Assembly: GCA_965276665.1 (NCBI GenBank)
Contig: OZ255620.1
Location: 558,001 to 622,000, forward strand
Source of the DNA: CAWGJC01 sp965276665
GTDB taxonomy: Bacteria > Pseudomonadota > Alphaproteobacteria > Acetobacterales > Acetobacteraceae
Reading direction: 5' to 3'
Length of the DNA stretch: 64,000 nt
This document shows positions 1 through 9,582 of the stretch, piece after piece. How positions within the stretch are numbered: the stretch's first letter is position 1; each line of letters starts with the position of its first letter. Under the pieces are notes generated by a model. It was not told where the DNA came from, did not search any database, and saw nothing but the letters and a program-made list of their open reading frames with translations. The translations under genes were made by a program, and so were the position numbers.

Positions 1-632
1 GCGAGCTTCTCGTAGATATCGTCCGAGAAGATCCACACATCGGGGTGCTTCAGCAGCACGTCGCAGATCGGGCGGAGATCCTCGGCCGAGTAGGCGGCGC
101 CCGTCGGGTTGCAGGGATTGTTGAGGATCAGCCACTTGGTGCGCGGCGTGATCGCCGCCTCGAGCGCCTCGGCGCGCATGCGGAACCCGTTATTCTGCTC
201 GCACGGCACGAAGACCGGCTTGCCGTCGGCCACGCTCACGATGTCGGGATAGCTCACCCAGCACGGCGTCGGGATCACCGCCTCGTCGCCGGGGTTCAGC
301 GTGGCCAGCATGGCGTTGAAGATCACCTGCTTGCCGCCGGTCGAGATCATGATCTCTTCCGGCTTGTAGTCGACGCCGGAATCCTCGAGGAACTTGGCGG
401 CGACCGCCTTGCGCAGCGCCGGCGTGCCGGCGGTGTCGGTGTATTTCGTGTCGCCCGCCATGATGGCGCGGATCGCCGCCTGCTTGACGTTGTCCGGCGT
501 GTCGAAATCCGGCTCGCCCGCCGCCAGGCCGATCACATCCCGCCCCGAGGCCTTCAGCGCCCGCGCCTTCTGCGTCATCGCGATGGTCAGGCTCGGGCTG
601 ATGCGGTCGAGGCGCTCGGCGGTCAGGCTCAT
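1..632 (-). CDS. aatA: Aspartate aminotransferase, class I PLP-dependent (C-terminus beyond left edge)
   Basis: The minus-strand frame opens with ATG at 632 and stays open to the left edge, giving about 210 residues of an enzyme normally near 400. It reads as a fold-type I aminotransferase of the bacterial aspartate aminotransferase group: an N-terminal AGEPDFDTP motif, STGGKQ around residue 100, and NNPCNPTG near residue 172 (usually NNPSNPTG, so Ser is Cys here). The PLP lysine lies outside the window. The expected reaction is aspartate plus 2-oxoglutarate to oxaloacetate plus glutamate in the cytosol. It lies 59 bases downstream of rodA on the same strand and may be the last gene of that operon. 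Confidence 0.88.
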   Translation of the reverse strand, partial: MSLTAERLDRISPSLTIAMTQKARALKASGRDVIGLAAGEPDFDTPDNVKQAAIRAIMAGDTKYTDTAGTPALRKAVAAKFLEDSGVDYKPEEIMISTGGKQVIFNAMLATLNPGDEAVIPTPCWVSYPDIVSVADGKPVFVPCEQNNGFRMRAEALEAAITPRTKWLILNNPCNPTGAAYSAEDLRPICDVLLKHPDVWIFSDDIYEKL

Positions 633-691
633 GGGATCTCTCGGCGGCTGGAGGAAGGCGGCACCCTAGCCACCCCGCCCCCCTCGGGCAA

Positions 692-1840
692 TCACTCGTC
701 GCGCTTGTCAGGGAACTCGACATTGCGGTGGACATGCGCCGACATCAGCACGCCGAACCCGATCATCACCACGATCAGCGCCGACCCGCCATGCGAGACG
801 AGCGGCAGCGGCACGCCGCCGACCGGGATCACCCCCATCACCATCGCGATGTTGACGAAGACGTAGAGGAAGAAATTGGTGGCGATGCCGAGCGCCACCA
901 GCCGCCCGTACTGGTTGCGGCAGCGGAGCGCGATCAGCATCGCGCCGAGGATGATCAGGCAGAGCAGGCCGAGCACGGCGAGCGCGCCGGCGAAGCCGAA
1001 TTCCTCGGCCAGCACGGTGAAGATGAAATCGGTCTGCTTCTCCGGCAGGAAGTCGAGATGCGCTTGCGTGCCCTGCAGGAAGCCCTGCCCCCACATGCCG
1101 CCCGAGCCCAGCGCGATCTTCGACTGGATGATGTTGTAGCCGGCGCCGAGCGGGTCGTTCTCGGGGTGCAGGAAGGTGTCGATCCGCGCCCGCTGGTAAT
1201 CATGCAGATGGGCATAGACGAAATGCCAGAGCAGCGGCAGCGGCAGGATCACCAGCGCGAATTTCCACCAGCGCACGCCGGCGCCGAGGAACATCACCGC
1301 CCCGATCAGCCCGACGATCGCCGCGGTGCCGAGATTGGGCTCCTTCAGGATCAGCCCGACCGGCAGCAGCACCGCGAGCGCCGGCGGGATCAGGAAGAGC
1401 GGATTGCCGAGCCGCTCCCAGGATGCGCGGTGGAACCAGGCGGCCAGCGCGAGGATCAGCGCGAGCTTCGCGAGCTCGCTCGGCTGCATCTGCAACCCGC
1501 TGATATCGAGCCAGCGCTGCGCGCCCTTGCCGACATGCCCGTAACGCAGCACCAGCATCAGCAGCCCGACCGCGAAGGCGTAGATCGGCCAGGACAGCCG
1601 CGCGATGATGCGAATGTCGATCATCGCGATGCACACCATCAGCCCGAGCCCGAAGAAGAAGCGCAGGATCTGCCGGTTGGCGTAGGTATCGGGCGAGCCG
1701 CCGCCGGCGGAATAGAGCGCCACATAGCCGACACCCGCGAGCGCGCAGAGCAGCAGCACGTAGAGCCAGGGGATCTGCCAGAGCTTGGCCGCGAAGCCGA
1801 AGGAGGGCTCGGCGCGGAGCAGCCGGCGTTCGAGGAGCAT
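692..1840 (-). CDS. rodA: RodA, SEDS-family peptidoglycan glycosyltransferase
   Basis: 382 residues, the usual RodA size, with about ten hydrophobic segments. It polymerises lipid II into glycan strands for sidewall growth, paired with PBP2 in the Rod complex at the inner membrane. Family signatures are KEPNLGTA near residue 167, LPEKQTDFIFTVLAEEFG around 268-286 (the extracellular loop holding the catalytic Asp) and LPLVSHGGSAL near the C-terminus. The gene follows mrdA by 26 bases in the mreB-mreC-mreD-mrdA-rodA order found widely in Proteobacteria, so co-transcription is likely. It is RodA rather than FtsW because of this neighbourhood. Confidence 0.97.
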   Translation of the reverse strand: MLLERRLLRAEPSFGFAAKLWQIPWLYVLLLCALAGVGYVALYSAGGGSPDTYANRQILRFFFGLGLMVCIAMIDIRIIARLSWPIYAFAVGLLMLVLRYGHVGKGAQRWLDISGLQMQPSELAKLALILALAAWFHRASWERLGNPLFLIPPALAVLLPVGLILKEPNLGTAAIVGLIGAVMFLGAGVRWWKFALVILPLPLLWHFVYAHLHDYQRARIDTFLHPENDPLGAGYNIIQSKIALGSGGMWGQGFLQGTQAHLDFLPEKQTDFIFTVLAEEFGFAGALAVLGLLCLIILGAMLIALRCRNQYGRLVALGIATNFFLYVFVNIAMVMGVIPVGGVPLPLVSHGGSALIVVMIGFGVLMSAHVHRNVEFPDKRDE

Positions 1841-1866
1841 CGCAGGTCCTCCCTACACGCTCGCGG

Positions 1867-3729
1867 TCATCCGCCGGCCTGCGCCAGCTTCTGCCCGGAA
1901 TCCTGCCGCTCGGCCGGGTCGCGGAGCAGCGTGTCGGTCATAATGTCGCGCGCGATCGGGCCCGCGACATCGGCGCCAGCATTGCCGTGCTCGACGACCA
2001 CGGAGACCGCGTAGCGCGGCGCATCATAGGGGGCGAAGGCGACGAACAGCGCGTGCGGCCGGAACTCCCAAGGCAGGTTGGCGGAGTTGAAATGCCCATG
2101 CTCGCGGAGCTCGCGCGACACCCGCCGCACCTGCGCCGAGCCGGTCTTGCCGGCGAGCTGCACGCCCGGAATGGTCAGCCTGGCCAGCGGGGCCGTGCCG
2201 TGCGGCTCGTTCACCACCGCCCACATGCCGCTCCGGACGGCGTGGAAATAACTGTCCGGCAAGCCCATCGCCGGCCAATCGGCCGCGTTGCTGCCGGGTT
2301 GCATCCGGTTGTCGAGCTGGCGGGTGAGATGCGGCTGCACCGCGCGCCCGGTCGCCACCCGGGCGACATAGGTCGCGAGCTGCAACGGCGTGACCTGCAC
2401 GTAGCCCTGGCCGATGCCGCTCACCACCGTGTCGCCGATCTCCCACGGATGCCCGTGCGCCTGGCGCCACTCGCGGGTCGGGATCAGACCGGTGCGGGTG
2501 CCCGGCAGCTCGATGCCGATCTCGGTGCCGAGGCCGAAGCGATGCGCCATCGCCGCGATCCGGTCGATGCCGGTGCGCCGCGCCACCTCGTAGAAGAACA
2601 CGTCGCAGCTGTTCTTGAGGCCGCCATGCAGGTCGAGCGACCCATGGCCGTACTTGCTCCAGCAATGGAAGCGTGTGTCGCCGATATCGAGATAGCCCGG
2701 ACAGTTGATGCGGTCGCCCGTTGTCAGCGTCTTCGCCTCGAGCCCGGCCATCGCGACCGCCAGCTTGAAGGTCGAGCCGGGCGGGTAGACGCCGGCCGTC
2801 GCCTTGTTGATCAACGGTGTGCGGCGGTTATTCGTCCACTCGATCCATTGCGCCTGGGAGATGCCGCTGTCGAACAGGGTGGGGTCGAAGGAGGGGTTGG
2901 TGGCCATCGCCATCACCTCCCCGTTGCGGCAATCGAGCACCACGGCGCTGGCGCTTTCATCGCCGAGCCGCCCCAGAACCTGCTGCTGCAGCACGGCATC
3001 GATGGTGAGGCCGAGATCGGCCCCGGCGGTGCCCTCCTGACGGTCGAGCTCGCGGATCACCCGGCCGCCGGCATTCACCTCGAGCTGAACGGCCCCGGCC
3101 CGCCCCCGCAGCTTCACGTCATCGGCCTTTTCCATCCCGGACCGGCCAACGCGCATGCCGGGCAGCGACATCATCGGATCCTCGGCGGCGTCCTGCTCGT
3201 TCGGCGGCGCCACATAGCCCACGACATGCGCGAGCGTCGGCCCGAACGGATAGATGCGGGTCGTGCCGACATCGACCAGGATGCCCGGCAGATCGGGCGC
3301 ATTCACCTCGATGCGCGCCATGTCGTCCCAGCTCAGGAAATCCCGCACCAGGATCGGGATGAACCGGCGCCGCCGCTTGATCTCGCGATCGATGCGCGCC
3401 CGCTCATGCTCGCCGAGCGGGACGATCCGCTCGAACGTGTCGAGCGTTGCATCGATGTTGTCGGTCTCCTCGGCAACCAGCAGCGCCCGCCAATTCAGCT
3501 TATTGCCGGCCACCACCGTGCCGAACCGGTCGAGAATGCGACCACGTGGCGGCGCGATCAGCCGCGAGCTGATGCGGTTGGAATTGGCGAGCATCGTGTA
3601 GCGCGCCCCATCCACCACCTGCGCCTGATAGAGCCGCCAGCCCAGCACCCCGAGCGCCGCCATTTGGCCGCCCGCGACGATCAACGCCCGGCGGGTGAAG
3701 ACGCCGGTTTTCCGGGTTTCGCGCTTCAT
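1867..3729 (-). CDS. mrdA: Penicillin-binding protein 2 (peptidoglycan D,D-transpeptidase)
   Basis: 620 residues. A short cytoplasmic tail and one membrane anchor (about 14-33) precede the pedestal domain, which begins with PPRGRILDRFG near residue 60. The transpeptidase domain has the three active-site motifs: STFK near 318 (acylated serine), SCD near 372 and KTGSAQV near 530. It crosslinks new glycan made by RodA during elongation and is the expected target of mecillinam-type beta-lactams. It lies between mreD (35 bases) and rodA in the cell-shape operon. Length and motifs are intact. Confidence 0.97.
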   Translation of the reverse strand: MKRETRKTGVFTRRALIVAGGQMAALGVLGWRLYQAQVVDGARYTMLANSNRISSRLIAPPRGRILDRFGTVVAGNKLNWRALLVAEETDNIDATLDTFERIVPLGEHERARIDREIKRRRRFIPILVRDFLSWDDMARIEVNAPDLPGILVDVGTTRIYPFGPTLAHVVGYVAPPNEQDAAEDPMMSLPGMRVGRSGMEKADDVKLRGRAGAVQLEVNAGGRVIRELDRQEGTAGADLGLTIDAVLQQQVLGRLGDESASAVVLDCRNGEVMAMATNPSFDPTLFDSGISQAQWIEWTNNRRTPLINKATAGVYPPGSTFKLAVAMAGLEAKTLTTGDRINCPGYLDIGDTRFHCWSKYGHGSLDLHGGLKNSCDVFFYEVARRTGIDRIAAMAHRFGLGTEIGIELPGTRTGLIPTREWRQAHGHPWEIGDTVVSGIGQGYVQVTPLQLATYVARVATGRAVQPHLTRQLDNRMQPGSNAADWPAMGLPDSYFHAVRSGMWAVVNEPHGTAPLARLTIPGVQLAGKTGSAQVRRVSRELREHGHFNSANLPWEFRPHALFVAFAPYDAPRYAVSVVVEHGNAGADVAGPIARDIMTDTLLRDPAERQDSGQKLAQAGG

Positions 3730-3763
3730 TGGGGAAATAAGGCCCTGACCTTCCCTCCATGCC

Positions 3764-4312
3764 TCAAGCCTGCCCCGGATCCGCGATGCCGCGATGCGCG
3801 CGGGTCAGCAGCAGGGCGATCACCGGGTAGAAGGCGGCGGAGAGCGCGAACTGGAACAGGGATGCGCCCGGCGGCAGCAGGCGGAAGGTGAGCAGCGAGG
3901 CGAAGGCCCAGCCGAGCGTGGCCGCGCCCCCGGCGATCGCGACGAAGACCAGCCAGACGGTGACGAAGCTCCGCGGCACCAGCGCTCGGCGCAGCCGGAT
4001 CGCGACGCCGTGCACGATCAGCAGGGTGAGCACTCCGGTGCCGATCGGCGCGAGTCCGAGCAGATCGATCAGCAGCCCGAGCAGGAACACCGCAGGCGGC
4101 GGCATCGAGGCGGGGCGGAACAGCGACCAGAAGAACACGCAGGCGAGCGCCAGCGCCTGCTGCAGCTGGGCCGCCGCCGGCAGGCCGAGCGGCCCGGCGA
4201 TCAGCAGCAGCACGATCGCGACCGAGGCCGCAGGGAATGCGTGCCGCGCCGCGGCGTCCAGCCGCCGCCCGAACGTCGGCCGCGGCCTGATGCCGGGAGT
4301 CCGCTCGTCCAT
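3764..4312 (-). CDS. mreD: Rod shape-determining membrane protein MreD
   Basis: 182 residues, almost entirely hydrophobic, with five to six predicted membrane segments; this fits MreD, a small inner-membrane partner of MreC in the elongation complex. Sequence conservation in this family is poor, so the call leans on position: it begins 6 bases after mreC and is followed by mrdA. The start at 4312 (MDERTPGIRPRP) gives a basic cytoplasmic tail before the first membrane segment at about residue 29. Confidence 0.9.
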   Translation of the reverse strand: MDERTPGIRPRPTFGRRLDAAARHAFPAASVAIVLLLIAGPLGLPAAAQLQQALALACVFFWSLFRPASMPPPAVFLLGLLIDLLGLAPIGTGVLTLLIVHGVAIRLRRALVPRSFVTVWLVFVAIAGGAATLGWAFASLLTFRLLPPGASLFQFALSAAFYPVIALLLTRAHRGIADPGQA

Positions 4313-4318
4313 GCGGCG

Positions 4319-5269
4319 TCACCGCCTGATCCCGGTACCCGCGATGGGAGCGCCGGCGGAAATCGGCGAGGCGGCAACGGACGGCGCGGCAGCTTGTAGC
4401 GCCGACAACGACGCAGCCGGCCCGACATCTGGCCGGGCAGCTTCCGGCGGGAGCACGCCGCCCATGCCATAATCGAACACGCGAACGATCTGCAGCTGGT
4501 CGAGCCGCGCGTAAGGCTCGACCTCGGGCACGTTGCTCGCGGTGTAATGCACCACGCCGACCGGCAGCCCGGCGGGGAAGGCGCCGGCCTCGGCGCTCGT
4601 CACCACGCGCTCGCCTTCGGCCGGCGCGGAGCCTTCCGGCCAGAACATCAGCCGCGGCCTGGCATTGTTGGTGCCGATCAGCATCGCCCGCGCTTGCGTG
4701 TTCTGCAGGATCACCGGCACCCGGCTGTTGAGGTCGGTGATCAGCAGCACGCGGGCGCTCCGCGCGCCGACCTCGGTCACCCGCCCGACCAGCCCGCGAT
4801 CGTCGAGCGCGATCTCGCCCTTGTGCACCACGTGGTTGGGGCCGACGGAGAGCAGCACGGCGCGGGCATAGACCCCGCCCGCATCGGCGACCACCCGCGC
4901 GGTCACGAAGGAGGGCGCGGGATCGGGGATCCAGTGCAGCTCGGTCTTGAGGCTCTGATTCTCCTGGTCGAGCGCGAGCGCGACCTCCTGCCAGCGTCGC
5001 AACCGCTCATTCTCGGCGAGCAGCCGGGCATTCTCGTCGCGGAGCGCCAGCAGATCCTGTCCGTTATCGAACATGCCGCGCAGCTTGCCGACCGGTCCCG
5101 ACATCATCGCATAGAGCGGCGCCAGCGCGTCGCCGAGGCCGGAGCGGGCGCGTTCGGCGAGGACCGTATCGGCCTTGCCGAGGAGCATGAGCCCGAAGGC
5201 GGCGGCGATGAGCACCGGCAGGGTCAGCTTCGCCAAGGCCTGGCGGGCGGTAATCGACAGACGGATCAC
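4319..5269 (-). CDS. mreC: Rod shape-determining protein MreC
   Basis: 316 residues. It has one N-terminal membrane anchor (about 15-33), a coiled-coil stretch (about 70-115, rich in Glu/Leu/Arg heptads) and the periplasmic beta-rich MreC domain with GLVGRVTEVG and LLITDLNSRVP. MreC dimers link the MreB cytoskeleton to PBP2 and RodA in the periplasm. The last 40 residues are Ala/Pro-rich and low in complexity, as in many alphaproteobacterial homologues. It lies 85 bases downstream of mreB and 6 bases before mreD. Confidence 0.95.
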   Translation of the reverse strand: MIRLSITARQALAKLTLPVLIAAAFGLMLLGKADTVLAERARSGLGDALAPLYAMMSGPVGKLRGMFDNGQDLLALRDENARLLAENERLRRWQEVALALDQENQSLKTELHWIPDPAPSFVTARVVADAGGVYARAVLLSVGPNHVVHKGEIALDDRGLVGRVTEVGARSARVLLITDLNSRVPVILQNTQARAMLIGTNNARPRLMFWPEGSAPAEGERVVTSAEAGAFPAGLPVGVVHYTASNVPEVEPYARLDQLQIVRVFDYGMGGVLPPEAARPDVGPAASLSALQAAAPSVAASPISAGAPIAGTGIRR

Positions 5270-5354
5270 ACCCCCACCTGCTTAACCCTCTCGGTTGATA
5301 GGCGACGGGGTTATACGCTGAACCCGGGCGGCTTGGGACTCGGAAAGCGGCCGC

Positions 5355-6398
<1,044 letters not shown>

Positions 6399-6607
6399 CA
6401 GGGGCGAACCTCAGGGCTGAATGTGTCAATATCCGCGCGTCGTCGGCAATGGTCGGGGCTCCTACCCTTCGTGGCGGGCGGAGACAAGGGCCGGCGGCGG
6501 AACTGAATGGGCGCACCGCGAGAAAGCCCGGTCATCAGCGTGTTGACCGGGAAACTTTCCGGCACGGCAGCGTTTATCGCGACGATTTCCCGGCAAGGAG
6601 GGCAGGC

Positions 6608-6826
6608 GTGATCCGGATCGTGAGGCTGGCTGTGGTTCTGGGCGGCGTGTTGAGCGTCGCGGCCTGCGGCAGCGATCCCGGGACGCGGGCGGTGACCGGT
6701 GGCCTGCTCGGCGCGGGCGCCGGCGCGGCGGTCGGCGGCGCCACCGGCGGCAATGCCGGCACCGGGTCGCTGATCGGCGCCGGCGCCGGCGCGATCGGGG
6801 GCGCCGCCACCACGCCGCGGCGCTGA
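6608..6826 (+). CDS. Small glycine-zipper lipoprotein (first of three)
   Basis: 72 residues from a GTG start at 6608, chosen because AAGGAGGGCAGGC lies immediately before it and because it places a signal sequence at the N-terminus. The peptide has a basic start, a hydrophobic stretch and a lipobox ending VAAC (Cys about 20). The remainder is Gly/Ala-rich with GxxxG repeats (GAGAGAAVGGATGG) typical of glycine-zipper proteins that insert into or lie against the outer membrane. Precise function is unknown. It is the shortest of a tandem trio with the genes at 7002 and 7271. Confidence 0.7.
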   Translation: MIRIVRLAVVLGGVLSVAACGSDPGTRAVTGGLLGAGAGAAVGGATGGNAGTGSLIGAGAGAIGGAATTPRR

Positions 6827-6919
6827 CGTCGGACCGGCGCCGGACGCGCGCCGCCGATGGCGCAAGACGCCACGCAACGGCCGCGCCGCTGCCGCAATTT
6901 GGCCGCGGGATTGAACGAG

Positions 6920-6936
6920 GCTACCAGAATGGTAGC
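6920..6936. other. Perfect 7-bp inverted repeat upstream of second lipoprotein gene
   Basis: GCTACCA-GAA-TGGTAGC is a perfect inverted repeat with a 3-base spacer, 66 bases before the ATG at 7002. It has no T-run, so a terminator is doubtful; an operator or a 5' UTR hairpin is possible. No known regulator motif was recognised. Confidence 0.35.
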
Positions 6937-7001
6937 AGCATGACCCTGAATCCCAATCCGTCGCGGCACCGGCCGTGCCGCGCTGTTTCGGAGTTGCTCT
7001 G

Positions 7002-7250
7002 ATGAAAAAGCTGTTTGTTCCCCTGGCCCTCGCCGCCTCGCTCGGCCTCGGCGCCTGCACCAACCCGTATGACCCTGGCCAGCGCGCGGTCGGCGGCGGC
7101 CTGCTCGGCGCCGGCGCGGGTGCTGCGATCGGCGGGATCGCTGGTGGCGGCCGTGGTGCCGCGATCGGCGCGCTGACCGGCGGTGCGCTCGGCGCGGGTA
7201 CCGGCTATATCACCACGCCCACTCCGCCGCCCCGCGGCTACTATCAATAA
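7002..7250 (+). CDS. Glycine-zipper lipoprotein (second of three)
   Basis: 82 residues from ATG at 7002. MKKLFVPLALAASLGLGAC is a textbook type II signal peptide with lipobox LGAC (Cys about 19), followed by TNPYDPGQRAVGGGLLGAGAG and a run of GxxxG motifs, then a short Pro-rich tail ending PPPRGYYQ. The N-terminal half is nearly identical in plan to the next gene, so the two are paralogues. Exported and lipid-anchored is well supported; any role (envelope stress, slime, OmpA-like packing) is unknown. Confidence 0.82.
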   Translation: MKKLFVPLALAASLGLGACTNPYDPGQRAVGGGLLGAGAGAAIGGIAGGGRGAAIGALTGGALGAGTGYITTPTPPPRGYYQ

Positions 7251-7270
7251 CGCCTCCGGAGGAGGATCCC

Positions 7271-7603
7271 ATGCGACGGAGCTTGCCCGCCGTTGCGGCG
7301 CTGATCGGTTTGGCGACCTGCCTCACCGCCTGCACCGACCCGTATGATCCGAACCAGCGCGCCCTCGGCGGGGCCGCGCTCGGGGCCGGCACCGGTGCCG
7401 CGATCGGCGCGATTGCCGGCGGTGGCCGTGGTGCCGCGATCGGCGCGCTCGTCGGCGGCGCGGCTGGCGCGGTGGGCGGCGCGGCGACGACGCCCACGCC
7501 GCCACCGCCAGGCTATTACGGCGGTCCGCCGCCGGGCTACTACCAGGCCCCCCCGCCCGGCTACTACCAGGGACCGCCCCCGCCGGGGTATTACGGCTAC
7601 TGA
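7271..7603 (+). CDS. Glycine-zipper lipoprotein with PPPGYY repeats (third of three)
   Basis: 110 residues. The gene has an excellent ribosome site (GGAGGAGG) 6 bases before ATG 7271. Signal peptide with lipobox LTAC (Cys about 21), then TDPYDPNQRALGG, a glycine-zipper core with GGGRGAAIGALVGGAAGA, and a C-terminal tail of four to five PPPGYY(Q/G) units. Such tyrosine/proline tails occur in secreted structural or adhesive proteins, but function here is unknown. Only 20 bases separate it from the preceding paralogue, so they are probably co-transcribed. A strong hairpin follows the stop. Confidence 0.82.
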   Translation: MRRSLPAVAALIGLATCLTACTDPYDPNQRALGGAALGAGTGAAIGAIAGGGRGAAIGALVGGAAGAVGGAATTPTPPPPGYYGGPPPGYYQAPPPGYYQGPPPPGYYGY

Positions 7604-7606
7604 CAT

Positions 7607-7645
7607 GCAGCTCCGGCCGCCGTCCCGGATGGCGGCCGGAGCTGC
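7607..7645. terminator. Bidirectional hairpin between convergent genes
   Basis: A perfect 15-bp inverted repeat (GCAGCTCCGGCCGCC / GGCGGCCGGAGCTGC) with a 9-base loop starts 4 bases after the lipoprotein stop and ends 39 bases before the leuA stop on the other strand. Position and stem strength fit a shared terminator, although there is no long T-run. Confidence 0.75.
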
Positions 7646-7684
7646 GTCAGGCGGCGGCACGTCAGATCGGCCACTGCCGAGATG

Positions 7685-9259
<1,575 letters not shown>

Positions 9260-9307
9260 GGGAGTTCCTCGGTTCGGGTTCGACTGGATCGGCGCCGCCT
9301 TCCCCCC

Positions 9308-9342
9308 GAGCGATGGTCCCGGCCCTAGGGACGGGAACGCTC
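9308..9342 (-). promoter_or_regulatory. Candidate attenuator hairpin in the leuA leader
   Basis: On the minus strand, GAGCG and CGCTC enclose an inner imperfect stem (TTCCCGTCCC against GGGCCGGGACC), just after the leader-peptide stop codon and before leuA. A second, competing small hairpin (TCCGC/GCGGA, about 9341-9356) includes the leader stop codon and shares bases with this one. This is the mutually exclusive arrangement expected for translation-coupled attenuation. There is no clear U-run, so the 3' end could act through Rho or by occluding translation. Confidence 0.5.
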
Positions 9343-9345
9343 CGC

Positions 9346-9450
9346 TCAGGGGCGGATAAGTCGAAGGAGCAGGCCGAGTCCGAGCAGGCGCGCGAAGCAC
9401 CGGGCAAAGCCCCGGGCGAAGCCGAAGAAGATGGGCGCGCAGGAAAACAT
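9346..9450 (-). CDS. Leucine-rich leader peptide of leuA
   Basis: A 34-codon ORF from ATG 9450 to TGA 9346, beginning MFSCAPIFFGFARG and ending LLGLGLLLRLIRP. Residues 22-31 contain seven leucines (CTG, CTC, CTC, CTG, CTC, CTT, CTT), followed by Ile; this density just before the stop is the hallmark of leader peptides that sense charged tRNA-Leu. It lies 86 bases upstream of leuA on the same strand, with hairpins between. No ribosome site is visible, but a plausible promoter puts the transcript start at or next to the ATG, so it may be translated from a leaderless mRNA. It is too short for routine gene calling. Confidence 0.65.
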   Translation of the reverse strand: MFSCAPIFFGFARGFARCFARLLGLGLLLRLIRP

Positions 9451-9458
9451 CGGAACGA

Positions 9459-9488
9459 ATCCTAGCGCTTCCCGCATCCTGCCGGCAA
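9459..9488 (-). promoter_or_regulatory. Putative promoter of the leuA leader transcript
   Basis: On the minus strand, TTGCCG (9488-9483), an 18-base spacer and TAGGAT (9464-9459) resemble a sigma-70 promoter. Transcription would start about 9452-9450, at the ATG of the leader peptide. This is inference from motif match and position only. Confidence 0.4.
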
Positions 9489-9582
9489 GGAATGGCATGT
9501 TCCCGCAAGGAAAGGCTGGGTTGCGCGACCGGCTGGCCTCGAACACGCCGTCGCGGCACTCTCGCGGCTGGGAGGACACGCA

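Noticed and set aside
1987..3891. 634-codon plus-strand ORF opposite mrdA
   Set aside because: Shadow frame caused by high GC and codon third positions; no domain, no ribosome site, and PBP2 on the other strand is unmistakable.
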